Below, piece after piece: positions 23,170 through 34,585 of a stretch of DNA of 64,000 nt (position 1 is its first letter; each line of letters begins with the position of its first letter). A program made the position numbers and the translations under genes. Origin of the DNA: Lingula anatina (lineage: Eukaryota; Brachiopoda; Lingulata; Lingulida; Lingulidae); NCBI RefSeq assembly GCF_001039355.2, contig NW_019773992.1, forward strand, positions 384,482 through 448,481. Reading direction: 5' to 3'. The notes beneath the pieces were generated by a model, which saw only the letters and a program-made list of their open reading frames with translations, was not told the DNA's origin and made no database searches.

Positions 23170-23882
23170 AAAGAAACCATCGTGAAAACAGGTGCGCGAA
23201 ACCAGGCATTACAAACACTCGTTTTTTACCTTGCACTGGTCATTTGACCAGGTAAACCTCAAGAGTAAATGACTTAAAATTGTCTCACTAAGGCCCATCG
23301 TACCAGAGGATTTCTCACGTCCATCCCGAAAATCGCCAACTTTTTTGCAGCGGGCCTGTCGTTACTTTATGATGCGCTAAAACTGTGGGTGTGAAGTCGG
23401 TTAACACTTTGTCTTCGCTACCACAATGTTATCGTAAAAATTCTGTCTACAACACAACGAAATGACAACGCACAGCGCACTCAGCCGAAGTAAACCAAGG
23501 AGGGTGTTATTGGAGCTTGGAGATTTTGGACACGAAGAATCAAGGATTATGTGAGAAAATTGGTAATGACTATTTTGAACAGGTTTGGAATATACCCCAT
23601 TTGGCGACATACCAACATACGTGTCGTCTTTTCGCCTGTGTCCATCTATCTATATTACATTGATCACTTTAAAAATCCCTTATCTTGATAACAGGACTGG
23701 TCGCAAATAAGTAACAGTGATATTAAACTAATATACAAACAACTGAAATGATCGCGTTAATAACTGAAATGATCGCGTAAAGTGTAAGAGATGGCTAGAC
23801 TTACGATGTTGATCGAAAAATCAGATTTATACAAAAAAGAAAATATTATGTAAAGTGTTCAACTTTAAGTAGAGGGCCTGGA

Positions 23883-24139
23883 TGCGGTAATTACTCGACC
23901 TTTTCAAAGAAGGAAATTGTGAATTTGGCGGTCACAGCATTTTGAAGTCATAATTTCTTAAAATTAATAGTCTTATTGAGCGGTAGCAACAAAATTAAAA
24001 AGCAGGATATTTGACAGTTCTATTAATGCTGTAAAAGCACCACAAATGCTATGCAGAAATATAATTTTTGTGATAAATTATAAAATCATGTATCTGAAAA
24101 TTTGATAATTTTTGCCCATTGAAAAGGCCAAGTCATTAG
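23883..24139. mobile_element. TIR element (GGTAATnACT family), copy 2
   Basis: The start CGGTAATTACTCGACC and the inverted end CTAATGACTTGGCC are the terminal repeats. The interior shares TAGCAACAAAATTAAAAAGC and AGCACCACAAATGCTA with the other copies. It sits in the left 2.57-kb block. Confidence 0.6.
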
Positions 24140-25667
24140 AGCATTTCTAAAAACTTAACAACAACAACACAAATGATTTTTTTTTCATTCAGAATAACCT
24201 TTATTTTTACTTTCCTACACCACGTACAGTTTCTGGTGGATGCAGTTTTACAGGACTACATTGTTGAAGACTTATGTACAATACTGAGAAAAAAGCTTAA
24301 TTTCCTTTTTTTGTAAAGATAAACAGTAAGATAATTCCAGTTGAACTGGCTGCTGATACTATTTTAACAATAACCAGAGTAAGAAAGTTCATTCTAGATT
24401 TCCCAAAAAGTGGTACATCAACTCCAAGTTTTGAAAGGTGTCAGTTTAGAGGAGGGGAGGGGGTGGGGTAACTTATAAGTTGCAACTGTTGTTCAAACCT
24501 GGATGCACATTATTTAAACAATAGTCAATTGACTGATATAAGAAGGGCTTTTTAGAACCCCTCCCCTTCTTAAGGCTTATATCTTAGACCTATAAGTGTT
24601 ATATAGTTCTTTAATTGGTAATACAATACGAGAATGCATCCATGCTCACAAAACTGTGCCAGTGGACATGCAATATGCTTCCCAATGACCTCTCTTACAA
24701 CTGACTAAATTTTCTGCCTTTTTTTTCATATAAATAAACCAAAAAGGACAAATTCCAAAGACACAACTTCACGACGTCATAAAGATTACTATAAAGACTG
24801 TAGAAATTTTACAAATGGTGGAAATCAAGCTGTTTCTACATATCACAATACAGTGAATGGCAGGGGGGATAATTATGGGCCAGACAGCTCGTGTTAGACT
24901 GATGTCGAGTCTGTGTTTACCCAACACTGGCTCATCTGCTGTAAAAGATGGACAGCACTGCCCTAACGCATTGAGCTATCTTGTGTGTGTGTGCGTGTGT
25001 GTGTGTGTGTGTGTGTGCGCGTGTGAGTGTGTGTGTGTGTAAAGTATCTAGTTTTCAATCACACTATTGCCATCCTGGGACTGGACAAACACTAAAAATG
25101 TCGACAACCATCTGATACTGTGTGGAAACGCATAATCAGACGACAGGAATACTCAACACTTTATATGGTGATACAATATCATTTTTGGCTAAAATATAAA
25201 ATAGCTGGACAATGTACAAAACTGTTTGTTCTTTGGGTTGATTAGGCCAAAATATGGAAAATATCTAACCAGTGTCACTCTCTGCGAATAAAAAAAATTT
25301 CTACTTTCAAATCTTATTATTATATCGACTCAGCAAAAACTTTATCCACCATTTCCACAATAAACTGTAGTATTTTGTCAAAATATGCCAAAACTTCTGA
25401 CTGTGACATCAAAAATAGACTTCAAACTTTCACATCTTCTTCAAGCCAAAGCACAATTCATTCAATCACTTTTGAAAACAGACTTAAGATCCAAAGAATA
25501 AAACATAAAATTGAAAATGTGGTCCGAATAACAAACTAAATGAATTGGAAAACTAGAATGAACAGAACTAAGTTAATAAAATAGAAAGAAATAAAATGGA
25601 AAACATTTAAAAACTAAACTAAACAAACATAGCACCAGTAGCCAACTTACAGACCGACAAAGCAAAT

Positions 25668-25945
25668 GGGGCCATTCAGAATTGATGATCCAAGTACTAA
25701 CCGATCTGCTGACTAAATATGGCCGACCCCACTTCAAAAGCACCAATTCCTTGAAGGTTTCCCCACCTCCACACGCTCCGTCGCAGCAGAGGCAGAGGCC
25801 TAGCAATTAAACCACTACTATGTTAAATGGCGCATGTGGAGACGGGGAGACAATCAGGGATCAGCGGCATTGCTTTTGAAGTGTGGTCAGCCATATTTAG
25901 TCAGCAGATCAGTTAGCACTCGGATCATGTATTCTGAATGACCCC
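25668..25945. mobile_element. 278-bp long-TIR MITE (left block)
   Basis: Inverted ends of about 78 bp start GGGGCCATTCAGAAT at left and, in reverse complement, GGGGTCATTCAGAAT at right, both containing CTGATCTGCTGACTAAATATGG-type sequence with minor changes. The 120-bp centre contains GGCCTAGCAATTAAACCAC. A 3-bp AAT may be the target duplication. A - strand frame of 77 codons across it is a by-product. Part of the centre recurs, diverged, near 56575-56685. Confidence 0.75.
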
Positions 25946-26440
25946 AATGTCAAAACTACAAATAATATCTCATGTAAGGCAAAGGAGACCTTTTTTTAAC
26001 TCTCAGAAAACAGATGGATAATAAAATGTGCCAAATCATATGTCACACATTAATGTTATAATAGTGCTTTAATACGATAGTAGCTAAGAGAGGAGAGAGA
26101 GGGTAAACGAGTTGGCATAAAATGACCTTGCCCCTTGCAATGTCTGCCATAGTTTTTATATGAGTCAACATCTGATGAATAATTTGACAAAATGCGATAT
26201 TCCATTTCTTCCTCTTTGCACNTCTAACATTGATCACTTTTAAAATCCTTCATCTTGATAACGGGAAGTAACAGTGATATTCTAACTAACATACAAATTG
26301 AGAATAACTGGCAAGTTCAGATGGCGTTAAGTTTAAGCGATGACGAGGGTTCACACTTACGATATTGATCAAATGAATCAGATTCATACAAAAAAGAAAA
26401 AATATTCTGTTAAGTGTTCGACTTTAAATAGAGGGCCTGG

Positions 26441-26690
26441 GTTTGGTAATTACTCAACCTTTTCAATGGGGGAAAATTGTGAATTTCACGATCACTGCAT
26501 TTTCCAAGTCATAATTTCTTAAAATTAATACTTTCTTATGGAGTGATAGCAACAAAATTAAGAAACGGATACTTTACAGTTCTATTCTAATGCAGTAAAA
26601 GCACCACAAATGCTACTCAGAAATATGATTTTTATGATTATAAAAAGTTTGATAATTTTTGCCCATTTAAAAATATGAGTCATTAAAGCA
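26441..26690. mobile_element. TIR element (GGTAATnACT family), copy 3
   Basis: Counterpart of copy 2 in the right 2.57-kb block, with a similar start GGTAATTACTCAACC and a more decayed end. It is not an independent insertion, because the whole block is duplicated. Confidence 0.55.
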
Positions 26691-28206
26691 TCTTTAAACA
26701 CTTTAAAGTAAAAACAACAACACCATTTTTTTTTCATTCAGAATAACCTTTATTTTTTACTTTCCTACACCACGTACAGTTTCTGGTGGATGCAGTTTTA
26801 CAGGACTACGTTGTTGAAGACTTATGTACAATACTGAGAAAAAAGCTTAATTTCCTTTTTTGTAAAGATAAACAGTAAGATAATTCCAGTTGAACTGGCT
26901 GCTGATACTATTTTAACAATAACCAGAGTAAGAAAGTTCATTCTAGATTTCCCAAAAAATGGTACATCAATCCCCAGTTTTGAAAGGTGTCAGATTAGGG
27001 GAGGGGGTGGGGGTGGGGGGGGTGGGGGTAACTTATAAGTTGCAACTGTTGTTCAAACCTGGATGCATATTATTTAAACAATAGTCAATTGACTGTTATA
27101 AGAAGGGCTTTTAAGAACCCCTCCCCTTCTTAAGGCTTATATCTTAGACCTATAAGTGTTATATAGTTCTTTAATTGGTAATACAATACGAGAATGCATC
27201 CATGCTCACAAAACTGTGCCAGTGGACATGCAGTAAGCTTCCCAATGACCTCTCTTACAACTGACTAAATTTTCTGCCTTTTTTTTCATATAAATAAACC
27301 AAAAAGGACAAATTCCAAAGACACCACTTCACGACGTCATAAAGATTACTATAAAGACTGTAGAAATTTTACAAATGGTGGAAATCAAGCTGTTTCTACA
27401 TATCACAATACAGTGAATGGCAGGGGGGATAATTATGGGCCAGACAGCTCGTGTAAGACTGATGTTGAGGCTGTGTTTACCCAACACTGGCTCATCTGCT
27501 GTAAAAGATGGACAGCACTGCCCTAACGCGTTGAGCTATCGTGTGTGTGTGCGTGTGCGTGTGAGTGTGTGTGTGTGTGTAAAGTATCTAGTTTTCAATC
27601 ACACTATTGCCATCCTGGGACTGGACAAACACTAAAAATGTCGACAACCATCTGATACTGTGTGGCAACGCATAATCAGACGACAGGAATACTCAACACT
27701 TTATATGGTGATACAATATCATTTTTGGCTAAAATATAAAATAGCTGGACAATGTACAAAACTGTTTGTTCTTTGGGTTGATAAGGCCAAAATATGGAAA
27801 ATATCTAACCAGTGTCACTCTCTACGAATAAAAAAATTTCTACTTTCAAATCTTATTATTATATCGACTCGGCAAAAACTTTATCCACCATTTCCACAAT
27901 AAACTGCAGTATTTTGTCAAAATATGCCAAAACTTCTGACTGTGACATCAAAAATAGACTTCAAACTTTCACATCTTCTTCAAACAAAAGCACTATTCAT
28001 TCAATCATCTTTGAAAACAGACTTAAGATCCAAAGAATAAAACATAAAATTGAAAATGTGGTCCGAATAACAAACTAAATGAATTGGAAAACTAGAATGA
28101 ACAGAACTAAGTTAATAAAATAGAAAGAAATAAAATGGAAAACATTTAAAAACTAAACTAAACAAACATAGCACCAGTAGCCAACTTACAGACCGACAAA
28201 GCAAAT

Positions 28207-28484
28207 GGGGCCATTCAGAATTGATGATCCAAGTACTAACTGATCTGCTGACAAAATATGGCCGACCCCACTTCAAAAGCACCAATGCCTTGAAGGTTTC
28301 CCCACCTCCACACGCTCCGTCGCAGCAGAGGCAGAGGCCTAGCAATTAAACCACTACTATGTTAAATGGCGCATGTGGAGACGGGGAGACCATCAGGGAT
28401 CGGCGGCATTGCTTTTGAAGTGTAGTCAGCCATATTTAGTCAGCAGATCAGTTAGTACTCGGATCATGTAATCTGAATGACCCC
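28207..28484. mobile_element. 278-bp long-TIR MITE (right block)
   Basis: Same element as 25668-25945 carried within the duplicated block: identical length, same ends and a few substitutions. A weakly similar, more decayed relative may lie at 44165-44330, where inverted GGGTCGCCATATTTGATCTG and ATGGCCAACCCACTTGAA blocks are visible. Confidence 0.75.
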
Positions 28485-28768
28485 AATGTCAAAACTACAA
28501 ATAATATCTCATGTAAGGCAAAGGAGACCTTTTTTTAACTCTCAGAAAACAGATGGATAATAAAATGTGCCAAATCAAATGTCACACATTAATGTTATAA
28601 TAGTGCTTTAATACGATAGTAGCTAAGAGAGGAGAGAGAGGGTAAACGAGTTGGCATAAAATGACCTTGCCCCTTGCAATGTCTGCCATAGTTTTTATAT
28701 GAGTCAACATCTGATGAATAATTTGACATTCCATGAATAATGCGATATTCCATTTCTTCCTCTTTGCG

Positions 28769-30696
28769 CTACATATTTTTAATTCTTCCTGTTTGAACTA
28801 CTACAGACTTTGCAAGTGACACTGTTAACCTTAAAGCAAAACAGTCCTTATAAATCTTTATCAGGAAAATTATTTGAAAAGATGTTTTAATTCACAAAAC
28901 AGTGACTTTCCAGTAGTGCGCTGATAGTTTGATAAAAGTTATTGATTGTATCGGAGTACCATTTCTCTACTCCTGCTCCCCCTCTGGCTGAGACAAATGG
29001 CATAGACCATTCACATAAAGCACACATCCTGAGAAAGTTCATTTTCAGCAAAAATGGGGGTACAGATAACACCACCTTTGCAGTTCAGATAATGGACTTC
29101 ATCAGATGTGTGCAGCATAAATTCTTTTACAATATTAAAGTATGTAAAATATAAATGATTACTGTGCTTATATATAATTTTTTTTCATATAACAATTTTT
29201 ATGTCTATGTACAACATGTACAAAGTAGTAAAATATGATTCTGCCTGAGCTCAAACTAAGCCATGCCACAAACTACAGATGTAGAACCTCGTCATTAATT
29301 TCACTCAAAATACAACTACCAGGGCAGCTTCTCAGTATTCCCTCCCATTGCATCCTCTACCTGCTGCTTGGCAACTGGCTTACATAAACATATGTGCCCT
29401 TGAAATGCATTAACATAATTTATCCAGCTTCATGTTGTGGAGCCTCTCCACTCAGCCCAGGTACACCTCGCAGGTGAAGTCTGACTCTCCAATGAGTCAA
29501 CATCTATTCTATCCTCCTCCACTATTTTTTTTCTTCCTTTATATATTTAACAAAAATAGCAGCATTCTTTGAAATTTATGGCCTGGGTCAAAAAGAATCC
29601 ACAGTTAAAGAAATATGATAATGTTGTACATGGCCTTGTATGCTATCATACTTTCACAAAATGGCACTGTATTCATAACCCCCATTTAACAGCAGAACAA
29701 TGACTCTGAACGCATATCATGATTACAAAAACACTTTGAAGTCATATTTCCTGCCCTGAGAAAACTTTTTGGAACCAACAGAACTTTCAAGTGGCCAAAC
29801 TAGAATCTAAAAGATCTGTGAAAAGCCCTGCAGGCCATGCATCCAACCAATCATATCACAGAAACCAGTCCAATGGATTGGGACGCCAAAATCAGAAAGG
29901 TGAAAAAAAAGTTGTAATTATTTAAAATTTAAAATTCTTTCCATTGTGATTTAATAAAATAACACTAAAAGTTGGGAACATCCATCTTTTCTTTTTTAAT
30001 ACTACATTTAGTGAGTCCTTTTTTATCTCAGTATATTAAAACACAACCAATATGCTAAGATAAATGGGCCATGTTTCAAAATGGCTGCTCCCAGAAGAAA
30101 ATTTAAAATGGCCACTCTCCTCAAACAGCCGAGATAAAGACAGGCGTCTTTCTATACTTTCATGCAGCTTACGACAAACATCATTTGGCCAACTTAGTAA
30201 AAACATGTACAAGAAAGATAGAACAATTTCATTTTGATAAAAGAAATCTGAAATCACCTTGGAGTTCCACCCACATAAAACCTACTACCAATTTAACTTT
30301 CTAAAATCAGGCACTTGACAACATTCAACTCCAAGGCACAAATGTCGATCACTTTGCTGGACCAAGCATTGGCGATCTGTTACAAATTCACATATATGTA
30401 TATGTAACAGAGTGATATATAACTATAATAGATGCTAGCTGGCCTCAGTTAGGCTAAATGCAAGGAAACACAAGGTTTCATCTTGGCGCACTGGAACTGC
30501 TGAAAATTCAAGTCACAACTGATATCTTGTAACAAATATTGCTCCAGATGTCTTCTCTCAGCTTTTTCTAATAATCTTAGTAACAAGTTCAACCAAGTTT
30601 TCTCAGTGCTTAATCAATGAAGTTACAGGCGTAACTATGTTACCCTAGTCTTTTGTTCAGTAATGTTACCACAGACACCAAGCCAAGAATCACCAT
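28769..30696. other. Likely ETS1/2 3' UTR and flank
   Basis: No coding exon is recognised. The ETS1/2 stop is at 30739, so transcription on the - strand continues into this stretch. No - strand AATAAA of obvious strength stands out before the duplicated blocks (TTTATT near 26752), so a long 3' UTR is possible but unproven. Confidence 0.35.
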
Positions 30697-31143
30697 TGTA
30701 TCATGTCCAGTTTTTACTTTCATGTTCCTTCCAGTGAATCAATCATCATCCTTGTCCTTCTGGGGGGTGATGTCACATGCTCGAAACAGCTCCTCTGGCG
30801 TGTATCCCAGCAAGCTTTGCAGGTCACAAACAAATCGGTACACATAACGTTTACCAGCAGTCTTATGAATGATATTCTTATCGTAATAGTATCGCAGGCC
30901 TCGGCTCAGCTTCTCATAGTTCATTTTTGGTTTGTTCTTCCTCAGGCCCCAACGGCGAGCCACCTCGTCAGGATCGGACAGTTTAAACTCCCAGCCGTCC
31001 CCGGACCAACTGATGAAGTGTTGGCAGGACTTGTCTGTGAGGAGTTCTAGGAGGAACTGCCACAGCTGGATGGGTCCACTCCCTGGAAGAATACACCACA
31101 TACATTATTACCACAATAATTATATTAAGATAGATTTAACATA
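30697..31143 (+). repeat. ETS exon block, copy A (447 bp, abuts N)
   Basis: A 447-bp direct duplicate of 31145-31591, with the N at 31144 between them. It contains the complete ETS-domain exon. Its translation is identical to that of copy B; a silent ATC/ATA isoleucine change is visible (31015 versus 31463 region). It looks like a second allele joined by the assembler. Confidence 0.9.
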
Positions 31144-32504
31144 NTGTATCATGTCCAGTTTTTACTTTCATGTTCCTTCCAGTGAATCAATCATCATCCT
31201 TGTCCTTCTGGGGGGTGATGTCACATGCTCGAAACAGCTCCTCTGGCGTGTATCCCAGCAAGCTTTGCAGGTCACAAACAAATCGGTACACATAACGTTT
31301 ACCAGCAGTCTTATGAATGATATTCTTATCGTAATAGTATCGCAGGCCTCGGCTCAGCTTCTCATAGTTCATTTTTGGTTTGTTCTTCCTCAGGCCCCAA
31401 CGGCGAGCCACCTCGTCAGGATCGGACAGTTTAAACTCCCAGCCGTCCCCGGACCAACTTATGAAGTGTTGGCAGGACTTGTCTGTGAGGAGTTCTAGGA
31501 GGAACTGCCACAGCTGGATGGGTCCACTCCCTGGAAGAATACACCACATACATTATTACCACAATAATTATATTAAGATAGATTTAACATAATGTTTAAT
31601 CACTTTCAACACCACAAAGATTATTACCACAATTATTATATCAAGATAGATTAAACAGGCACGTAGCCAGCAATTTCAAAAGGGGGGTTCTTTTTCTGAA
31701 AAAGTGGACCTTTTCCCATAAAAACTACATGTACCTAGATCAAATTTTACCCAGAGTGGATCTTTTCCCAGCAAAAGGGGCGGTTCTTTTGAACCTCCCA
31801 GAACCCCCCCCCCCCCTTGCTACAGGCCTGTTAAACATAGTGTTTAATCACTTTCAACACCACATAGATTATTACCACAATAATAAAATAATTAAGAAAG
31901 ATGCAACAGAGTGCTTAAATAATTTTCAATATAATTGTAATTATTACATTCCAAAATGAAATTCTCATGACTAGATGGGGTTAATTCCTGTTAGGTAAGG
32001 AAATCATACACTGTAATTCATATTAAATTAATCTAATGGCATTATTAAAAATGAAGTATTTTTTTCAATGTTGGAATGGTAATTTTTTCCTATAACTTTT
32101 GTCACTGAAGTACTGCGATAAAAATGAACAACCACTTTGAAAGTAACTCCTCCACACATTGTTAAAAAAAAAACTGTCCCCTTTTTTATCATTTCATACA
32201 ATGCAAAAAAGGTTTCAAGTGGAATAAGTTTCACATTTCTAACATCTCAGTACAATCAAACACTGCACAAATTCCACATGACTGGCTGACACCACCACAG
32301 TGACATACTTGTGGTCAGTTATATCAGGGTGGGGTGGTACTTTGGTCACAATGACTAGCTAACATTAAGTACACATTTAAGTACCAAGTTTGACAAAACT
32401 TAAATGATAATTTTAGAAACTGATCTTCAACTCAATCCCCCCCCCCCCCAAAAAAAAAACAAAAAAAAACTTGATAACCTTGGATAACACACTAGCATTT
32501 TCTC

Positions 32505-32571
<67 letters not shown>

Positions 32572-34542
32572 GACATCCTCCTCCGTTTTTTGGCCAAGCT
32601 TAATTCTATTGTGTTGAAGACCAGAGTCATGCCAAAAAATGAAAATTATCTTAATTGTTAATAAGGCCTCCCGCTGACGCTTAGCTATTAGCTGTCTCCC
32701 CTTCACAACTTGGCAGACATGTTTTCTCAAGTACCTGTTTCCTGCACACATGTGACTGGGTTGAAATGAGGGGCAGGAGGAACAGGCGCTTCCAAGATCG
32801 GGTGTGATTAATTTGCACATTCCACTGTAGCTACCTTTTTCCTTTCCAAATGATAAAGCAAATTCTGAACTAAACAGATACAAAAGCCAACTGTCCTAAT
32901 TGTAAGAATCAACAGAATGAAGCCTTAAATATTTTTTTCTATCTCCTCTCTTATCTATTCCATTCATTCACCGCTATTTTTGAATCAGTGACCTTAAATA
33001 TAACTTAAAGAAAAGGGAAACAGAACAAGTTTTTTATATATGAAAGCTAAAATCTGGAGAGATCACAAAAGACAGAAAAGTCAGATACAAAACACTGCCT
33101 TAACTAGATGCCAATAAGGATGTAACAAATAAGCAGTAAAAAAACTTCCCAGCTGGCATTTTTTTGTGCTCACAAAAAATAACTTTGGACAAACGTCAAA
33201 AGAAATCTACAGCAAAGTGTTCCTTATATTTCTGCCAAGTTACTGCTAGACAGAATAATATTAACAAAATGTGTCTGAACATGACAAAAGTCATGCAGAG
33301 TGCTGTAAAAAAAAATCATAAATCCTGTAGCTCTTACAAAAACGAAAATACGATGATCAAAACTTAACACATATTCCCTGTTTGGATAAAAAAGTGTCAA
33401 CTGGAATTCCCTTCCTTCCACACCTAAAACGAACCCGAAGGTGCTAATCCTAACCACCTGCTTAATGTATTATGGAAAGAAAATTAAACTCTGCACATCA
33501 AACCACCTAGTCAACTATATCAATATGTCTCCCATTTCAGCCATCTTCTGTTTTGTCACACACTTCCAAAGAATCCACCTTTCGGCTGACATTTTCAATA
33601 AAAGCAAATCCCCATTTTAAGATCAGCCATCATTTTCTTAAAAACTCACCAGAGTATCCAGCAAGCGCGGCTGCCTGGATGACTGGCTTGGACTCTCCAG
33701 GACGTTCATGGACAGCATGAAGATGGCGGAAACCACCTCCGCTCATACTCAGCCGCAAGTCATTGCTTGACCAACTGTCTGCAAGCTGATCCTGATTGGT
33801 CCAGCACTCTGGGACTGTCTGAAATGGCGGCTCACGATGGTCATAGTACTCGGGTGTGTAGGGTTCACGCTTGAAGACGCGCTCAAAGGGATGGGGTGGC
33901 TCGGCTTGGCGCTGGTCAAGGTACTTGGCTAAAATAAGTAAAAAAATAAACAAGTTGTATGAAAAATATATTCCTGCAAAACTCTGCAATTTGTCCAAAT
34001 GATAAAACAGAAACTGAATGTTTATAAGAATTTAATTCTGACAGAGTTGGAATTTTTGAGAAAATGGTTCACACTGCTGTCAAAATCTCCTCAATTATGT
34101 TTAATTCCACCAAAACTAAAAAATGCTTCCTACAAAGAATTTCTCCAATATATTCATCACTACTGTCTCTGATAAAATGTGATCAAGTTTGTGTAATAAA
34201 AAGCTGAATCAGAAAGTCGGAATCCCAGGGAGCACATTTCAATAAGCCAAAACAAGATATGGGTAAAAAAATAATATTTCAACGTCCTTCTTACCATCAG
34301 TTAAAAAGTTTAAAAAAATATACTTCACAATGTTGTGAGATGTAAGTTACATTTACCTCACTCGAATCCATTGTCCTGTCATACAAAATCCATAAGAAAT
34401 ACCAGAACAAGCTGTCTTCCTTCGATGNGTTTGACAAAACTTTAATGATAATTTTAGAAACTGATCTTCAACTCAAACCCCCCCCCCCCCCCCAAAAAAA
34501 AAGAAAACTTGATAACCTTGGATAACACACTAGCATTTTCTC

Positions 34543-34585
<43 letters not shown>

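Larger units (their letters stand above)
20936..23640. other. RABAC1 3' UTR and intergenic sequence
   Basis: The original RABAC1 3' UTR resumes after the MITE. The first + strand AATAAA is at 21681-21686, with another near 22320-22325, so the 3' UTR could be about 1.0-1.6 kb. A CA microsatellite lies near 22042-22064. No coding exon is recognised on either strand. Confidence 0.5.
23651..26221 (+). repeat. 2.57-kb duplicated block, left copy
   Basis: Nearly the whole block recurs in the same order and orientation at 26223-28768, and the copies meet at an N (26222). The first 250 bp are clearly diverged with indels, while most of the rest is about 98% identical. It contains GT microsatellites, a GGTAATnACT-family TIR element and a 278-bp long-TIR element, but no recognisable gene. 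A - strand AATAAA (TTTATT near 24196) might be a distant polyadenylation site. Confidence 0.9.
26223..28768 (+). repeat. 2.57-kb duplicated block, right copy
   Basis: Direct repeat of 23651-26221, separated from it by the single N at 26222. GT microsatellite length (24981-25040 versus 27541-27580) and a G-rich stretch at 27000-27030 differ between copies, as expected for two alleles or a young duplication. No genes are seen. Confidence 0.9.

Noticed and set aside
25573-28345. Paired 77-codon frames starting MLGLCLCCDGACGGGE
   Set aside because: They arise from the 278-bp MITE and its flank, duplicated with the block. There is no splice context and no family resemblance.
30739-31549. Two ETS genes in tandem
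   Set aside because: The copies meet at an N and differ only silently, and the block is just 447 bp including matched intron. An assembly join of alleles explains it better.
30703-31592. Long + strand frames opposite the ETS exon (115 and 188 codons)
   Set aside because: They are antisense shadows of the highly conserved ETS exon, and one crosses the N between assembly copies.
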